NCBI RefSeq assembly: GCF_009870125.1 | Contig: NC_046679.1 | Span: 17,732,001 to 17,796,000, forward strand | Length of the DNA: 64,000 bases | DNA from: Drosophila pseudoobscura | Taxonomy: Eukaryota > Arthropoda > Insecta > Diptera > Drosophilidae | Direction of reading: 5' to 3' | Shown: positions 34,771-46,230 of the stretch, in pieces | Numbering within the stretch: position 1 is the stretch's first letter | How the letters are laid out: the number at the start of each line of letters is the position of its first letter | Notes under the pieces: model-generated | Told to the model about the DNA's origin: nothing | What the model saw: only the letters and a program-made list of their open reading frames with translations | Database searches by the model: none | Translations under genes and position numbers: made by a program

Positions 34771-34792
34771 CTATCGATTTAACTATCGATTG
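34771..34792. promoter_or_regulatory. paired DRE-like motifs upstream of Sec8
   Basis: Two CTATCGAT cores 12 bases apart, about 145-165 bases before the Sec8 start codon. Each matches 7 of the 8 DRE bases. Confidence 0.45.
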
Positions 34793-35090
34793 TTCAGATG
34801 TCAAACTATTGAGGGTACTTTCGAAGTTTCGATATATCGGCTCTAACCACTAACCACACAGTGTGCACTTAATATATGCGAATTTGCAACGACAGCTCCC
34901 AGAGGTCTTCGGCTCTCGGAGATGTCAGCTTCGGCTAGGAAATGTCGCGTTCGGCTGTCATTTCGGCAGCGCATTTACATGTACATATGTGTGCGTGTAA
35001 GCCGGTTCTCACATGAGTTTTGGCGCTTGTCATTTTTGTTTTGGTTTAAGCAAATGGAATAAAAGAATTGCACTTTGTTTCTTTATCAAC

Positions 35091-35096
35091 TTTATT
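35091..35096 (-). terminator. poly(A) signal of the NDRG-family gene
   Basis: TTTATT on the plus strand (AATAAA in the transcript), about 0.9 kb after the stop codon. A second candidate is not obvious. Confidence 0.4.
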
Positions 35097-36003
35097 GTGT
35101 AACTGTGTTGTTGCATCTATTATGCTGAGTGCTCGGTTGACCAAGTTGTAAACACTAAAAATTATGCTAAAAGCCAATGCGATAAAACCAGCTGAATACT
35201 TGCTCCAAAAAGGTTGCTTGACAGCTATCAATTGTTCTTTGGTTTTTAAATTGCTTTTGGTTTTGATTGTTTACATATGTGTAATGGAATCCGTGTGCCT
35301 ACTACATTTATTATAAATACTTTATATAAGCCGCTTACGTTGTGGTGCTTATGCTATGTAAATTTTATATGTATGTATATGATTCCATTTTATCAAAACA
35401 GCAACGATTGGGTCTGTTCAAAAAAATGTACAAAACTTGGGGGAAATAAGTTAGGAAAGGAGTCACATTGAGAGTACTTTCATTTAGTTTCTACGTGTTT
35501 AGGTACAGTTTACTAATCGGAGGTATTACAATGATGATTGCTTCTTCGTAGTATTTAGCAGTTGTGTTTAAGTTCTTTCGATTGGAAGATTTACGAGTAG
35601 ATATGAGTTCTTTGCTTTCGTTTCGTCTTCACAGGTGGGATCCTTGGGGTTACATAAGACTAAGCCTAGAAAGAAGCTAACATCGTTTGTCTGCTCACTT
35701 TTCACTAGGATAGAATATAATATAATATTGTGTTTGCGCTGTTGTTTTTTTAAAGCGATTCAAAGCGATTGCTAATTAAAACTTGGCTTAAAATGTTGCT
35801 CATTTGACTAAAGGTAATACGATTACATCTGAGATGATTGTTTGGCTTCAATGTTCACACGGATGTTTGTTTTCGGGTCAGACTAAACATATTTCACTAG
35901 TTGAAGTAATTAAGTATGCAATTATGTGTAATCTTCCAACGATGCTAAAATGTAGCTGTAGCTGTGGTTCTCGCTGTGGCTGAAGCAATTTGTGTGGTCG
36001 AGT

Positions 36004-39000
36004 TTACTCCTTCTTTGCCAACTCACTATTCATGATGCTCAGGCGCCGAATGTTCGGCTTGTCGTAGTCCTCCATGGAGATGCCACGCGACAGACGTCGT
36101 GACCCGTTGGCACTCTCAAAGGAGCCCGAGCTGGCGGTGGAGAAGGCGCGTCCACGATCGACACCCGGCATCACCACCGAGGTTAGCAGACCCTGGCCCT
36201 TGCAGAACAGTAGAATGGATTGGGCCACTTTTCCGGGCTAAAAACGTATTGAGTAAAGTATTGAGACATGAAAGCTTATACAGAAAGGACAACTGAGTAA
36301 ACTCACTGCATCGGCCAGAACATCGCCAGCCCTTTCGATCTTCAGGATAGTCACGCGCTCCTTCTCAACATCGCGATGCAGCTTCTCCACCATGGAGGCA
36401 TATGGGCTAAGCATACCCGTAATCAATATAACATCCACTTTGCAGCCTTTGAGGGTAAGGTCCTTTCGACTACGAGAGGCAAGTGGTATTGAATGTTAAA
36501 TAATGGCTCGAATCCAGATGCAAACTCACTTCATAAATGCTTTCACATAGAGTCCCACGTTCTTGCTGTTCAACGAGCGGTGCAAACGCTTCTGATATTC
36601 GGCCACAATCTTGTCTTTATCCGGATTTTCGCCAACGATTTGCTATAAAGTTTTTTTTCCCATGTTTTTTATTTGCGCAGTGTAAGTAAGCAGAACATTT
36701 GATAAGTTTTGAACACTAAGCTATATACTACAGTGTATCAATTAGCAAGAACAGGCCAACACTAAGACAACGGCTACAGCGTACAGTCATGCACAAAGGA
36801 AAAAATGCAGAAAATACAAAAGCAACTGGGGAAAGCACTTGACAGTTTTTTGATAGTTTTTTTGAAAGTGTTGGTAAATTTGGCTTCAGGCCGATTTCTT
36901 GTTGGATCAAGCTAGGACTGGAAACTAGTATATGTACGTACCCAGCGCTAAAAGAAGGTAAGGGGAAATTAAACGAATAAATAAATAATCGATCATGCTA
37001 AAAATGGGCCTGGGAATATTCAGGGAAATTTTGTAGACAAGCGTTGTTGTACCAATTGAAAAATGAGGTATGGTATGGTATGCTTTGGAAGAGACTTGTG
37101 TAAGAAACGATTTGATTTGTTTACCTCCATGACCTTAAGCGTAGACGAACAGAGTTCGGACGATTGGTTGGTTGTTACAAAATCGAACATAAAATAGAGT
37201 AAAAGTAAAGTGAGTACAACACCGAGGTAAAACAACACACACTCCAGGGACACAACCAGTGGTTAATTTGAACGGAGAGGGCGGGCACAACATCTGTGGC
37301 CACGACTGTAATTGCAACTACTTACATGTCCGAACTTGTGATACATAAGAAAGCTCTCAGCCGACTGGGCCACTTCATCGCTCTTCCAGCTAATGAACTG
37401 CAAGGGACGGAGTTAATTGGGCAACTCATGAAGTGGGCAATCACACCGCCGGACCTACCTTGCTCTTGAATGATTGCAGAACACTGGCAGCGCTGCCCGT
37501 GGCGTTGATGAGAATGAGTCCCAGAGCCCGGCCCGGATGTGCCAGGCCAAACCGGGCAAGCACATTGGCGCCGGCCCCTTCACCCAGGCCAATTACGTAC
37601 TTCACATGCAGATAATCCAGAACGGTGACCAGGTCTTCACCCAGAGACTGCAGCGATGGAAACGGAAAGCCATCGGCCAGGGCCTCGGCGTTGTCGGCAT
37701 GTCCAGGCACATCGACGTGGATGAAACAGGAGCGCTCCTTTATCTCTGTCATACAGGGGCTGCTCACGAACTCCTGGAAGGAATTATCTGCCGGGATTCG
37801 GATTCGGGAAGTTAGCAGACGGCTTTAACGACACTCAGCATCTATAGGCTCTACTTACGATTGCAGCCCAGGTCATGGACAGTGATGAAAACTGCTCGCT
37901 TCTCCTGCTGCGACAGGTCGCCCTAAATTATGCCACGAAAAACAGTGTGAGCCATCACTACGGCCGCCTCGTGTCCTCGTCCTCGTCTCGTTTCCTTACC
38001 TGCACTATGACAGTCAGATCTCCGCATTTCTCTGTGCTGATGTTGTATTTCTGCAAAGACGGTATTCAATAAATGAAGTGTGAGACGAACGGAATGCTCG
38101 GAAATTTGAAAACTTTGAAAGTAATGTCACGATGCTATAAACACAAACTCAAGCGTGAAAAATGACGGGCATGAAATGACCAAAAAAAGAAACGAGAACC
38201 AAAAAATGTTGTTGACTTTGTGTGCGTTTGCTTTTGACAGGTCCTTGATGACGACCCACCCAGGGACAATGCTCATGGAAATTAAACACTGGCGAAAGTG
38301 GAACTTAAGGAAATGCAGTGAGAAGGAACTTTTGTTCTCAGGGCTATGAAAATCCACAGAAAGTACCAGCCACCTGTTTGTGGAATTTTCTCATTTGTAA
38401 AATATCTTTCGGGGGTCTTTTCAGAAGCGGACGAATGCCATTGGCTATCTCAACTCCATAAACTACTTCTTTCGACAGTCGCTTGGTTCGGAGCTCCTCG
38501 ATATCGATCGCTGAAACTGAAACTTCCCACAAATGTCGCGGGGCCCACTGTATACAATATTGGAACAAGGTGTTGTGTTTGGCTATCAACTTCAGATGGG
38601 TCTTGCTCTACCTAAGCTCAATTCAAAATATATTAAAGCGGCCAGCAAATAAACTCACAAAGCTCCCCCCGCATGGAGGCCGGGGAGGCGGTCCATTGCC
38701 AGGCGGGCTGGGCATCCTTTATGAAGACAAACACACTCAGAGCCGCACCCACACACGCATGAATACATACACAGTATATATGTATACATAAAGCCATCAA
38801 ACACTTATTGAAATTGAGTGAAACTGTACAAGTGTCAAAAGACCAGCAGAGGGAAAACTCAAACTCTGCCAAGGACGGATACGGAGAATATCTAAGCTCT
38901 TTAATATTCGTTCCGTTTAGTCCCTCCTGGGAGTGGGGTGGAGCAGAGGCGGATTTGTATAAGCAAGTACATAGATAAATAAACGGAACGAGTACTGGTA

Positions 39001-42000
39001 TTATGTAAATTGCTCGTTTGAGCTAGGGACTTCGAGGCTCCACCTGCGAGGATCAAAAATGCCAATAAAAATGTTGCATTCAAATTAAAAGCATAAATAA
39101 ATCATAAATGATGCCCGTTTGCGTTTGTGCCTTTATTCGCATGCGGCTCTTGAGCGGAATTTGCATATCTGAAAGCCAGCTGGTCCAACAGAGCCGAGAC
39201 AGGATGCAGGATCAGCCAGTAGCACTGGCACGACACGACTATCGACAAACAACCACAGCGGTGCTGTGGGCCCACTGCCCAAGTGGGAGGAATGGGAGGT
39301 CTGGCAATGGCAGTCCGGAATAATGGCAGAGCAAACAACAACAAAGTGGCGCACATTGTCGTCACAAATCAATTGGCATTAATTGATTACGAGTGTGTGT
39401 GAGTAAAAGACAAGAATAATGGAAAATGTTCAGCCCCAACTTAAGTGGTTCGACACACTCGTAGACGTGGCGGAGGTTCTTCGACTGCGACGGTCTATAC
39501 CGTGTGAAAAACCCCAAATCCCAAGGTATGATTAGAATCATGACCATCGTTGGGTCTAGGAATGAGGAGGAAGATCTTAAATATCGACAATTTCCACTCT
39601 GAAATAGAAATGTACATATTCTATTGTTGGAATATAAACAGTGGACCCCTCAGGGGGTTCGTTCTTCAAGGCTCCACTTTTTAGGAGAAGTTTCCACAGC
39701 GAACAACTGCCATCAGGAAATGTGTCCACTAACTAAACCTTGAATGCACCTGTCATCCGCACTGAACTATCAAATATGAACACGTTCAGAGCACTGATGC
39801 CATGAAAATCGCTCATAAATAATGAAATCGTGTGTGCAACCCGAGCGGAGGGCACTTGTGGGGGCAGGAGAGTGCGTCACCTGCTGATAGCACTTTACGA
39901 CATGCCGATACTCATTCATTCGCCCTCTCATGCTGGCATTATTGATGATTGATGTCTTGCGGTTGCCACAGCGACTTTACTCGACTCGGATTGAATGTAG
40001 CATCTGCTACCCGTCAATGCCCGTATACCCGTCTACCCGGCTACCCGTATATCTTTATATATAGCCATACATACAAGGACATGAACACCACATACGAGTA
40101 TGCACGTATACATATGTCAGGAAAAGAGGAAAGGTTGTTTTATTTTCAAGTAAAATTTCTCCCCGGTTTTTGGGTGTTTTCCTTTGCTGTCGGCTCAATT
40201 ATAATGTGAGTCGTCTGCGTCAGAAGGGCTTTTGAGACAGTTTCCAGCTTGTTTGCTGGCTGTTTACATCGTCGGAGCCATCAGTCAATTAAAAGCCCAT
40301 TTGGCTCAATCGTTTGATTTATGCTTGGAATGTGTCCCTCCCTCCCCGTCTGTCCCACGAAAGCGCGCATATTAATTGACTGCCCAACGGTAGTACTTTG
40401 GATCCCCGGGAATTGATTGAGACATACGGCGGATGACTAGTTTTCCTGTGACGGAAACACGTGTAGTTGGTGCAGGGAAAAATTGATGGGAACTCGTCTG
40501 GGTCAGCTGGCTCAATTGAAAACTGCCAGATGCTAATCAATCAATATTTGCATCCCCAAAGCCCCACGGCATTCACCAGAATTTATATTCTGCAATCATT
40601 TTAATGTAGTTCCTCTCGAAATTTCCGTTTCGACCTTAACCGCACCAAAGCTCTTTTCATTTGACTTTTTTTTTTTCAGGGAACATGCGGAAACCTGTGT
40701 AAAGTCCTCCTGTGCTGTTTCCCCAGTATCCTTTACACATCCTTTACGTTCAGATGTGGGATGGGGCTGAAAACACGGAATCTATTTTTCCATCAACCGA
40801 ATTGTGCAACAAAGAAGTTCGTTACACGAATGGCATTTTCATGTTCTGTTGCCAAAGTTTGCATTAATTTGAAGCAGCATTTTTATACCAGCTACACGTA
40901 GAGTACAAGGATAATGGATTCGTATACATAGGTATTTAAATGGGGCGGAAGAACATCCATCATAGATTAAGCTGAATCGAGAGTAACCTATAGTCGGAGT
41001 ATCGTTTCAATCTGATTCGTCGGGTATCCGGAGCAGATGTACCCCTATTTAGGTGGCAAACATGGCATACATCTGCATACCACTCGTATGTCTTCCATGC
41101 ACCGCACTGCACCCGAACTGTTGTCTTTTGTTGCATGCAACGGAGCTCGAATGCCTGGAAAACATGCATGAAACTGTATCACTTGCTCTTGCTGCTGGCC
41201 CAGAAGGGGAATGGAATGAGATTCTTGTGAGCCTGCGACTGGGTGTGGGTGTGGCTTTGGCTGGAGATGCGGAGGCCATCGCATAACTGAGGCATTGCCC
41301 TCAGGCATTGCCACTGCTACATGGTACGTGGCAACTCATTGACCTCGTTGCTCCTGCCTTCCCCGTGTTCCGTGTTCCGTGTTCCCCAGCAGGATGCAGG
41401 GTACGCGCCCTCGCCAGCCACTGTTTCATATTTTTCCTGATTTCGCTGACGTTGCCAGTGTTGCAGCTTTTCGCAGCTTCCTGGCTGACTGCGCTTTCAC
41501 TTTTAGTGCTGAGCCAGATCCTGCTTCCTTTCACGTTCCCCCACCCATCACGACTCCCCGCCTAATGTCGTAATCATGTGGCAGAGACCTAAGTGCCTAT
41601 TACGCACGACAGCCCCATATCACTTCCCTCGTGTGCCCTGTGTGTGTTTGCCCTGGCCCGTCTGTCACTCGGTTGATTCCTTTGGATTTCTGCTGTAACC
41701 TGATGGATTTTGCAGTGAAAAGGTTTTGATGCCTCTGATGTCTGATGGATGACGGATGACGGATGATGGATCCCGTTTCCGCAGAGCGGATACTAAGTTG
41801 AAATCCATGTTTATTTTAATTTGTTCAAGCGGTTCGATTATTCCGTCATCTCCTAATCTATGGAAATCTATCTTTGGAATGTTGCCAAATGTTTGCTAAA
41901 GCAATTAGCAAAGGCTTAACTCGGTCTAGACGAGTGTGCACAGGCTTTCATGTTTCCTTTCTAGAAGAATAACACTTATAATAGACCGACGGGAGAGGTA

Positions 42001-45000
42001 TATTCCGGCTATAATTCCCCTCAACAACCACCCACTAGGAGGATCCACAACCCCATTCAAATCTCGGGGTTTGTCTGTGCAATGAGCCCCAGCTGGAAAT
42101 GGGTCACAATCTGTCTGTGATCTGGCCCCGGAGCCACCACAGCGCTATGTCCAGCTGTTCAGCTGTCCAGCTGTTCAGCTCATGAGCTTCGGTGGAGAAC
42201 AAAGCCGAGGCCCGAGTCGAGTACTCTAAAGGGAGAGAGTCAAGTACCTGGCAGAAGTGTGCGGCACTCCAACAGAAAGTTTATTTAACAAAGTGCTGGC
42301 CATTCAATCCCTGGCCACAGCCACAGCTTTCCTGCTGCCTTCCTCTTCCTCCTTCCTCTTTCGTCCTTCCTCCTTCCTCTGCCACTTGCCACGCTCCTCC
42401 ACTGTTTTCGGTTTTCCGTTCCGCTAATCAGCATTTCCCTTGCCAGACACGCCTAACTCAATCGCCGGGATTTCTCTCTTGGCTACATTTATTGCATTCG
42501 TAATTTAAAGGGGAAGCGCCCAGAGCCCATCCCCCTGTCTTCTCCTCTTTGCCCTTGCTCTGTGCAGAAAAATCTTGGGCTGGTTTGTTTATGGCCGGAC
42601 GGAAAGTTTATTTCGTTTCGAAAAAGTATTCAAGTAAATGGATTTTCGCTTCATAACCGCACTTGCAGCGAAGCACTTTGGGGAGTCTGCTGCCCCCCCT
42701 GTCCCCCCTGCCCACAGGCCCAACCGCGCCCTGACCCACTCGTGGTTAAGTGCTGTCATATGTCGTCCCTGTCACTCCACATCCATGCCTGCCCAATCCC
42801 GCCGGGAGTCGCCTTGGATGAGGGCAGGACTGGGCAGGACAAGCCACCAATGGTGGGCTATGAAATTGATGCCTCTCTTTCTGCAGGTCCATTGCTGACC
42901 AGCATGCGTAAAGCTAATGCAAATTTAATTAGCCTGCAGTATTTATGACTCTGCATTTTGACAGTCCGGAATGAGCTCAATTAAAAGCGCATTAATCTTA
43001 ATTAATATTTGAAAAGGCCGCAGGGCGAATTGTGTGGATTCAACATGTTGCAATGAGATGTTCCGTGCGTACACTGGACGGAGGGCAAATGATAAGAAGG
43101 TCTCAGGATACACATACAAAATGTGATTTTCTGCAAACGTAGTTTCCGCGATATATGTATTTGAATTTGAATGAAATCATGCCATCGCAAATCATAGAGA
43201 ATTTCGGGAATGTATTCACAGGAGGATGCTGCTATATGATCTCTCAAGGCTCTCACACACTCTCTCAGCCAGACTGCCTTGATGGAAGTTTGCGAACCCA
43301 TTAAGAAGGCCAACATATCTCTGCACTAAATGCTGCCAAGCCCATTATATGCAAGTGTTGGAAACTTATGGAAAACTTCTCAAAGCAGAGATGCAAAAAG
43401 TTTTTTTGAGGCGAGAGCGGTTTTTAATAGACAAAAAGGACAGGCCGGTGCTAAAAGCCACCAATTAAATGTTTTTTAAGTTGGGCAGGAAGCCAGGAAG
43501 GGGACGTCAGGTTAAGGTAACACGCGGCGTATGCGCAACGTTGCCTTGAAAAGTTTGACACTTTTCCAATGGCAGAGCTATTACAGGAGGCAGACCGAAT
43601 CGCATAGGAACGGGGAAGAATAATACAAAATACAATTAGATAAATGGGAAGCTGGCTTTTCCAGGGGCGATGTCAACAAGAACCTCCGGTCTAGCCGTAA
43701 GGGGATACCAAACAAAGGAAAGGAAATTTCATGTGCTCACGGAAAAACCAACGAAAGAAAATAAACTTTTCCGTGTGGGGGAATGGAAGTTCGTTCAATG
43801 TGCAGGACTTGGCCAACTGATGCCATGAACCTCAAAGGGACTGTCCAGGGGTAGCGCAGCGTGTAGCCAGGACAAATTCCAGGATATTTGCCACGGGCCC
43901 TGAAAATGGAAGCCCCGCGGGCTGCCCTTTATTATTCAGTCAAGAGCTCAAAAGGCAGAAAAATCCGTTGAAAAGCGCGTTTGTGTCTACGACATGCAGC
44001 TCATATGTACGTATATGAAAGTGGGCCCGGGGAATATCATGTATAATGCATAGACTTGGGCTCGTATGGTCATGGTTTCAGCCGCCTCGACATTGTGCGT
44101 TTTCCCTAATTAAATCCCCTCGCATTTATCCTCCCATAAAGGGATGGGCAGTCAGCGAAGAGCGGAAAACTGAGACCTGAGAAAAGCCACAAGCTAGCAA
44201 AGAGACAAATATACAGCTGCGGTTTATGCCAGCCACAGCTCTTTCGTCAGCATATTTGAATTGCAGTGCAGCCCCTTCCTGGCCTGGTCCTGCTCTCGGG
44301 GCTCTCGGGCCAAGCAGATGAGGAAATCATTCCCTGGAATGGAAGGGTTTATGAGGCTCAAACAGTCCCTGTTTTCTTGCTCCCTCTCAAGTTTTCCCTT
44401 AAATTAATTTCATTCAAGAATAACCAAGACACAAATATGCCATTCTTCAAGTTTTCATTTTTGTTTGCAATAGTTCTGCGACTTCAGTGTGGAATGCAGA
44501 ATTCCACTACCAAAGTTATTTACATATTTATGTGGGGTCTATGACAACATTGCGTTGAGTCTAAAGACTTCTTTCTTAGCAAAGTCTGGTAAATCGAAAA
44601 CCAGCGTGTTCTTTCCAATTAGCAATGTTAATCAAGAAAACAAAGGCGACTTTATGCTAGCAAAGACAATAATTTGTGCCATTTCAGCACCTAAATATCT
44701 TTGGCCTGGCCCACGTAATTATTATGTGCCAGATGCGACCGCAGATGGGTCGTAAAAAGAAGCATTCAATGTAATGGTCACCCACACAGTGCCGTGCCAC
44801 AGCCTCACACAAGCTCATGCAGGACGACAATTATGCAATTTTTATGAGCCGCAAGCCAAAAAGTATGCTACGGATATGCCCTTTGACCGAGTCCCCAGAG
44901 AAAAGGTAAGCGGAAAACAGCACCAAATTGCAAATGGCAGGCCGACAGCAGCAGCTACCATAGTTAAGCTCTGGGGCTCGGGCCTGTCAAGGCATCCGCT

Positions 45001-45546
45001 CGTGTTAGAGACAAGTTTAGAGCTACATATATCTAGTGGTGAACCGTAGCTAGGTGTACTAGGATATCATATAATTTAAATATCTATTTTTCAATTGCAT
45101 TGAATACATATCAATATGTATGTATAATAGATTTTTGCTAGATAATAATTTGTAATAGAAGAAATGAAATATATTCTTATAACAATGAACAATTTCCCAG
45201 CGTCTGAATTTGTTGAAAATTCGCCCATAAGCGAGTTTCCGACACACAAATACAATTTCGTGATTAATGCAAAAATGTTGAATACAACCAGGGTATTCCT
45301 TGAGCAACAACTGAACGATACTGAATGTACTACTCACTCATGCACTCATACTCATACACAATTAAACACACACACTGAGAGTTCAAGAAGCGCATTCGGG
45401 CACTTGACAGGACACGGCAATGCTGGGACGGACAAAAAGTAGTGCAATCTGAACCCAAAGCCGTCAAAACTTACGCTTATCTTCTCGGGAGCCGCAGAGG
45501 AGGAGCTGGCGCTGCCTCCGTGCTTTGGTGTGCCCGGCTTCGACAT
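36004..45546 (-). CDS. CG2082: NDRG-family alpha/beta-hydrolase-fold protein
   Basis: Ten minus-strand exons fit in phase: 45546-45475, 38716-38659, 38510-38467, 38050-38000, 37922-37859, 37787-37459, 37397-37326, 36642-36530, 36469-36307 and 36237-36004, for 399 residues. The core follows the NDRG family: GDLTVIVQ, FITVHDLGCNHNSF, CFIHVDVPGHADNAE, YVIGLGEGAGANVLARFGLAHP, LILINATGS, YHKFGH and the C-terminal ILLFCKGQGLL. The nucleophile elbow reads GEGAG, without the catalytic serine, so no hydrolase activity is expected, as in other NDRG proteins. The Ser/Arg-rich tail (RRLSRGISMEDY) resembles the phosphorylated C-terminus of the family. The first two exons are inferred from ATG, donor quality and matching phase. 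Exon 3 could instead extend to 38374, adding 31 in-frame residues. The 38717-45474 gap is its intron. Confidence 0.85.
36941..36947 (-). other. candidate 6-nt microexon in the CG2082 intron
   Basis: On the minus strand, TTCTTTTAG precedes CGCTGG (36942-36947), followed directly by GTACGT. The six bases would insert two residues (Arg-Trp) between FGH and QIVGEN without changing frame. This is speculative and rests only on signal quality. Confidence 0.2.
37125..37133 (-). other. candidate 9-nt microexon in the CG2082 intron
   Basis: On the minus strand, CTTAAG precedes GTCATGGAG, followed by GTAAAC. It would add three residues (Val-Met-Glu) in frame at the same protein site as the 6-nt candidate. 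The host intron (36643-37325) is much longer than its neighbours. Speculative. Confidence 0.2.
38717..45474 (-). other. long intron of CG2082
   Basis: No independent gene is recognised. Visible are short tandems: GTTCC repeats near 41366-41386, GGATGAC units near 41745-41768, CAGCTGTTCAGCTGTC near 42150-42180, and CACACA runs near 45356-45376. The assignment as intron rests on the inferred first exon at 45475-45546. Confidence 0.5.
45475..45546 (-). CDS. CG2082: proximal alternative first coding exon of CG2082
   Basis: An ATG opens 24 codons (MSKPGTPKHGGSASSSSAAP then EKIS) and ends at a strong donor, AGC|GTAAGT, in phase 0. This matches the phase of the DAQPAWQWTASPA exon at 38659-38716. 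The Ser/Ala-rich composition is typical of NDRG N-termini. Confidence 0.6.
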
Positions 45547-46199
45547 GGTTCAGTCAGTGGAGAAGACGCGGTTCTTCCACGCGGACTGGGCTTATTGCGT
45601 ATTGCGTATTGCGTTCTAGCTCTGAGTCAACGCACAAACGTCGTGTCCTGGAATCGCTCCTAATAGGCGCACAGCAGCACTCGACACCGAATCGGGTAAG
45701 AACGCTCTTGACTGGCCTCCGGCTTGGGTTGCTCCTCTGTATTGCAACGTTCAAAGCACACCGACGACTGTGCCAAGCTTTATCAGAATCGAACCAGCGA
45801 CGCGAGCCAGTCATCGTCATCGCATGGCATCGCATCGCCATCGCATCGCCATCGTCGTCGCATCATGCAAGACCCGAAAGCCTCCGACGCTTCACAATGG
45901 GGTTTTATCCGAAAAGTGTCGTTTAATTCATGGATCCATATATACAACATAAAGGGATATACGAATCATATACATATTTCGTTTGTAAATAGGAAATATT
46001 TGTTTGAAGTAGATTTACTTGCTGTGGCATTACTTTAGTTAACTATATAGATAGTTTTAAAATAGAGACCGCCTTGTACGAAGGAAACCCCCCACTGTGC
46101 GACGCGGCAGAGAAACGAAGTCAAGCGAACGACGAAGTGGGGAGCAAAACAAAACGATGGAAGATGAAATGGGAAAACGGCATCGGTAGCTGGCTCTCG

Positions 46200-46230
<31 letters not shown>

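Larger units (their letters stand above)
34629..36003. other. Sec8 promoter region and CG2082 3' UTR
   Basis: The left part contains two tandem CTATCGATT motifs at 34771-34792 (imperfect DREs) and a GTTTCGATATATCGG match near 34827, suggesting the Sec8 promoter. The right part, up to 36003, is probably the long AT-rich 3' UTR of the NDRG-family gene, ending near the minus-strand AATAAA at 35091-35096. Confidence 0.5.

Noticed and set aside
40870-40920. TTTTTATACCAGCTACACGTAG resembling a degenerate transposon terminus
   Set aside because: Too short and without a matching second end. Common in Drosophila intergenic DNA.
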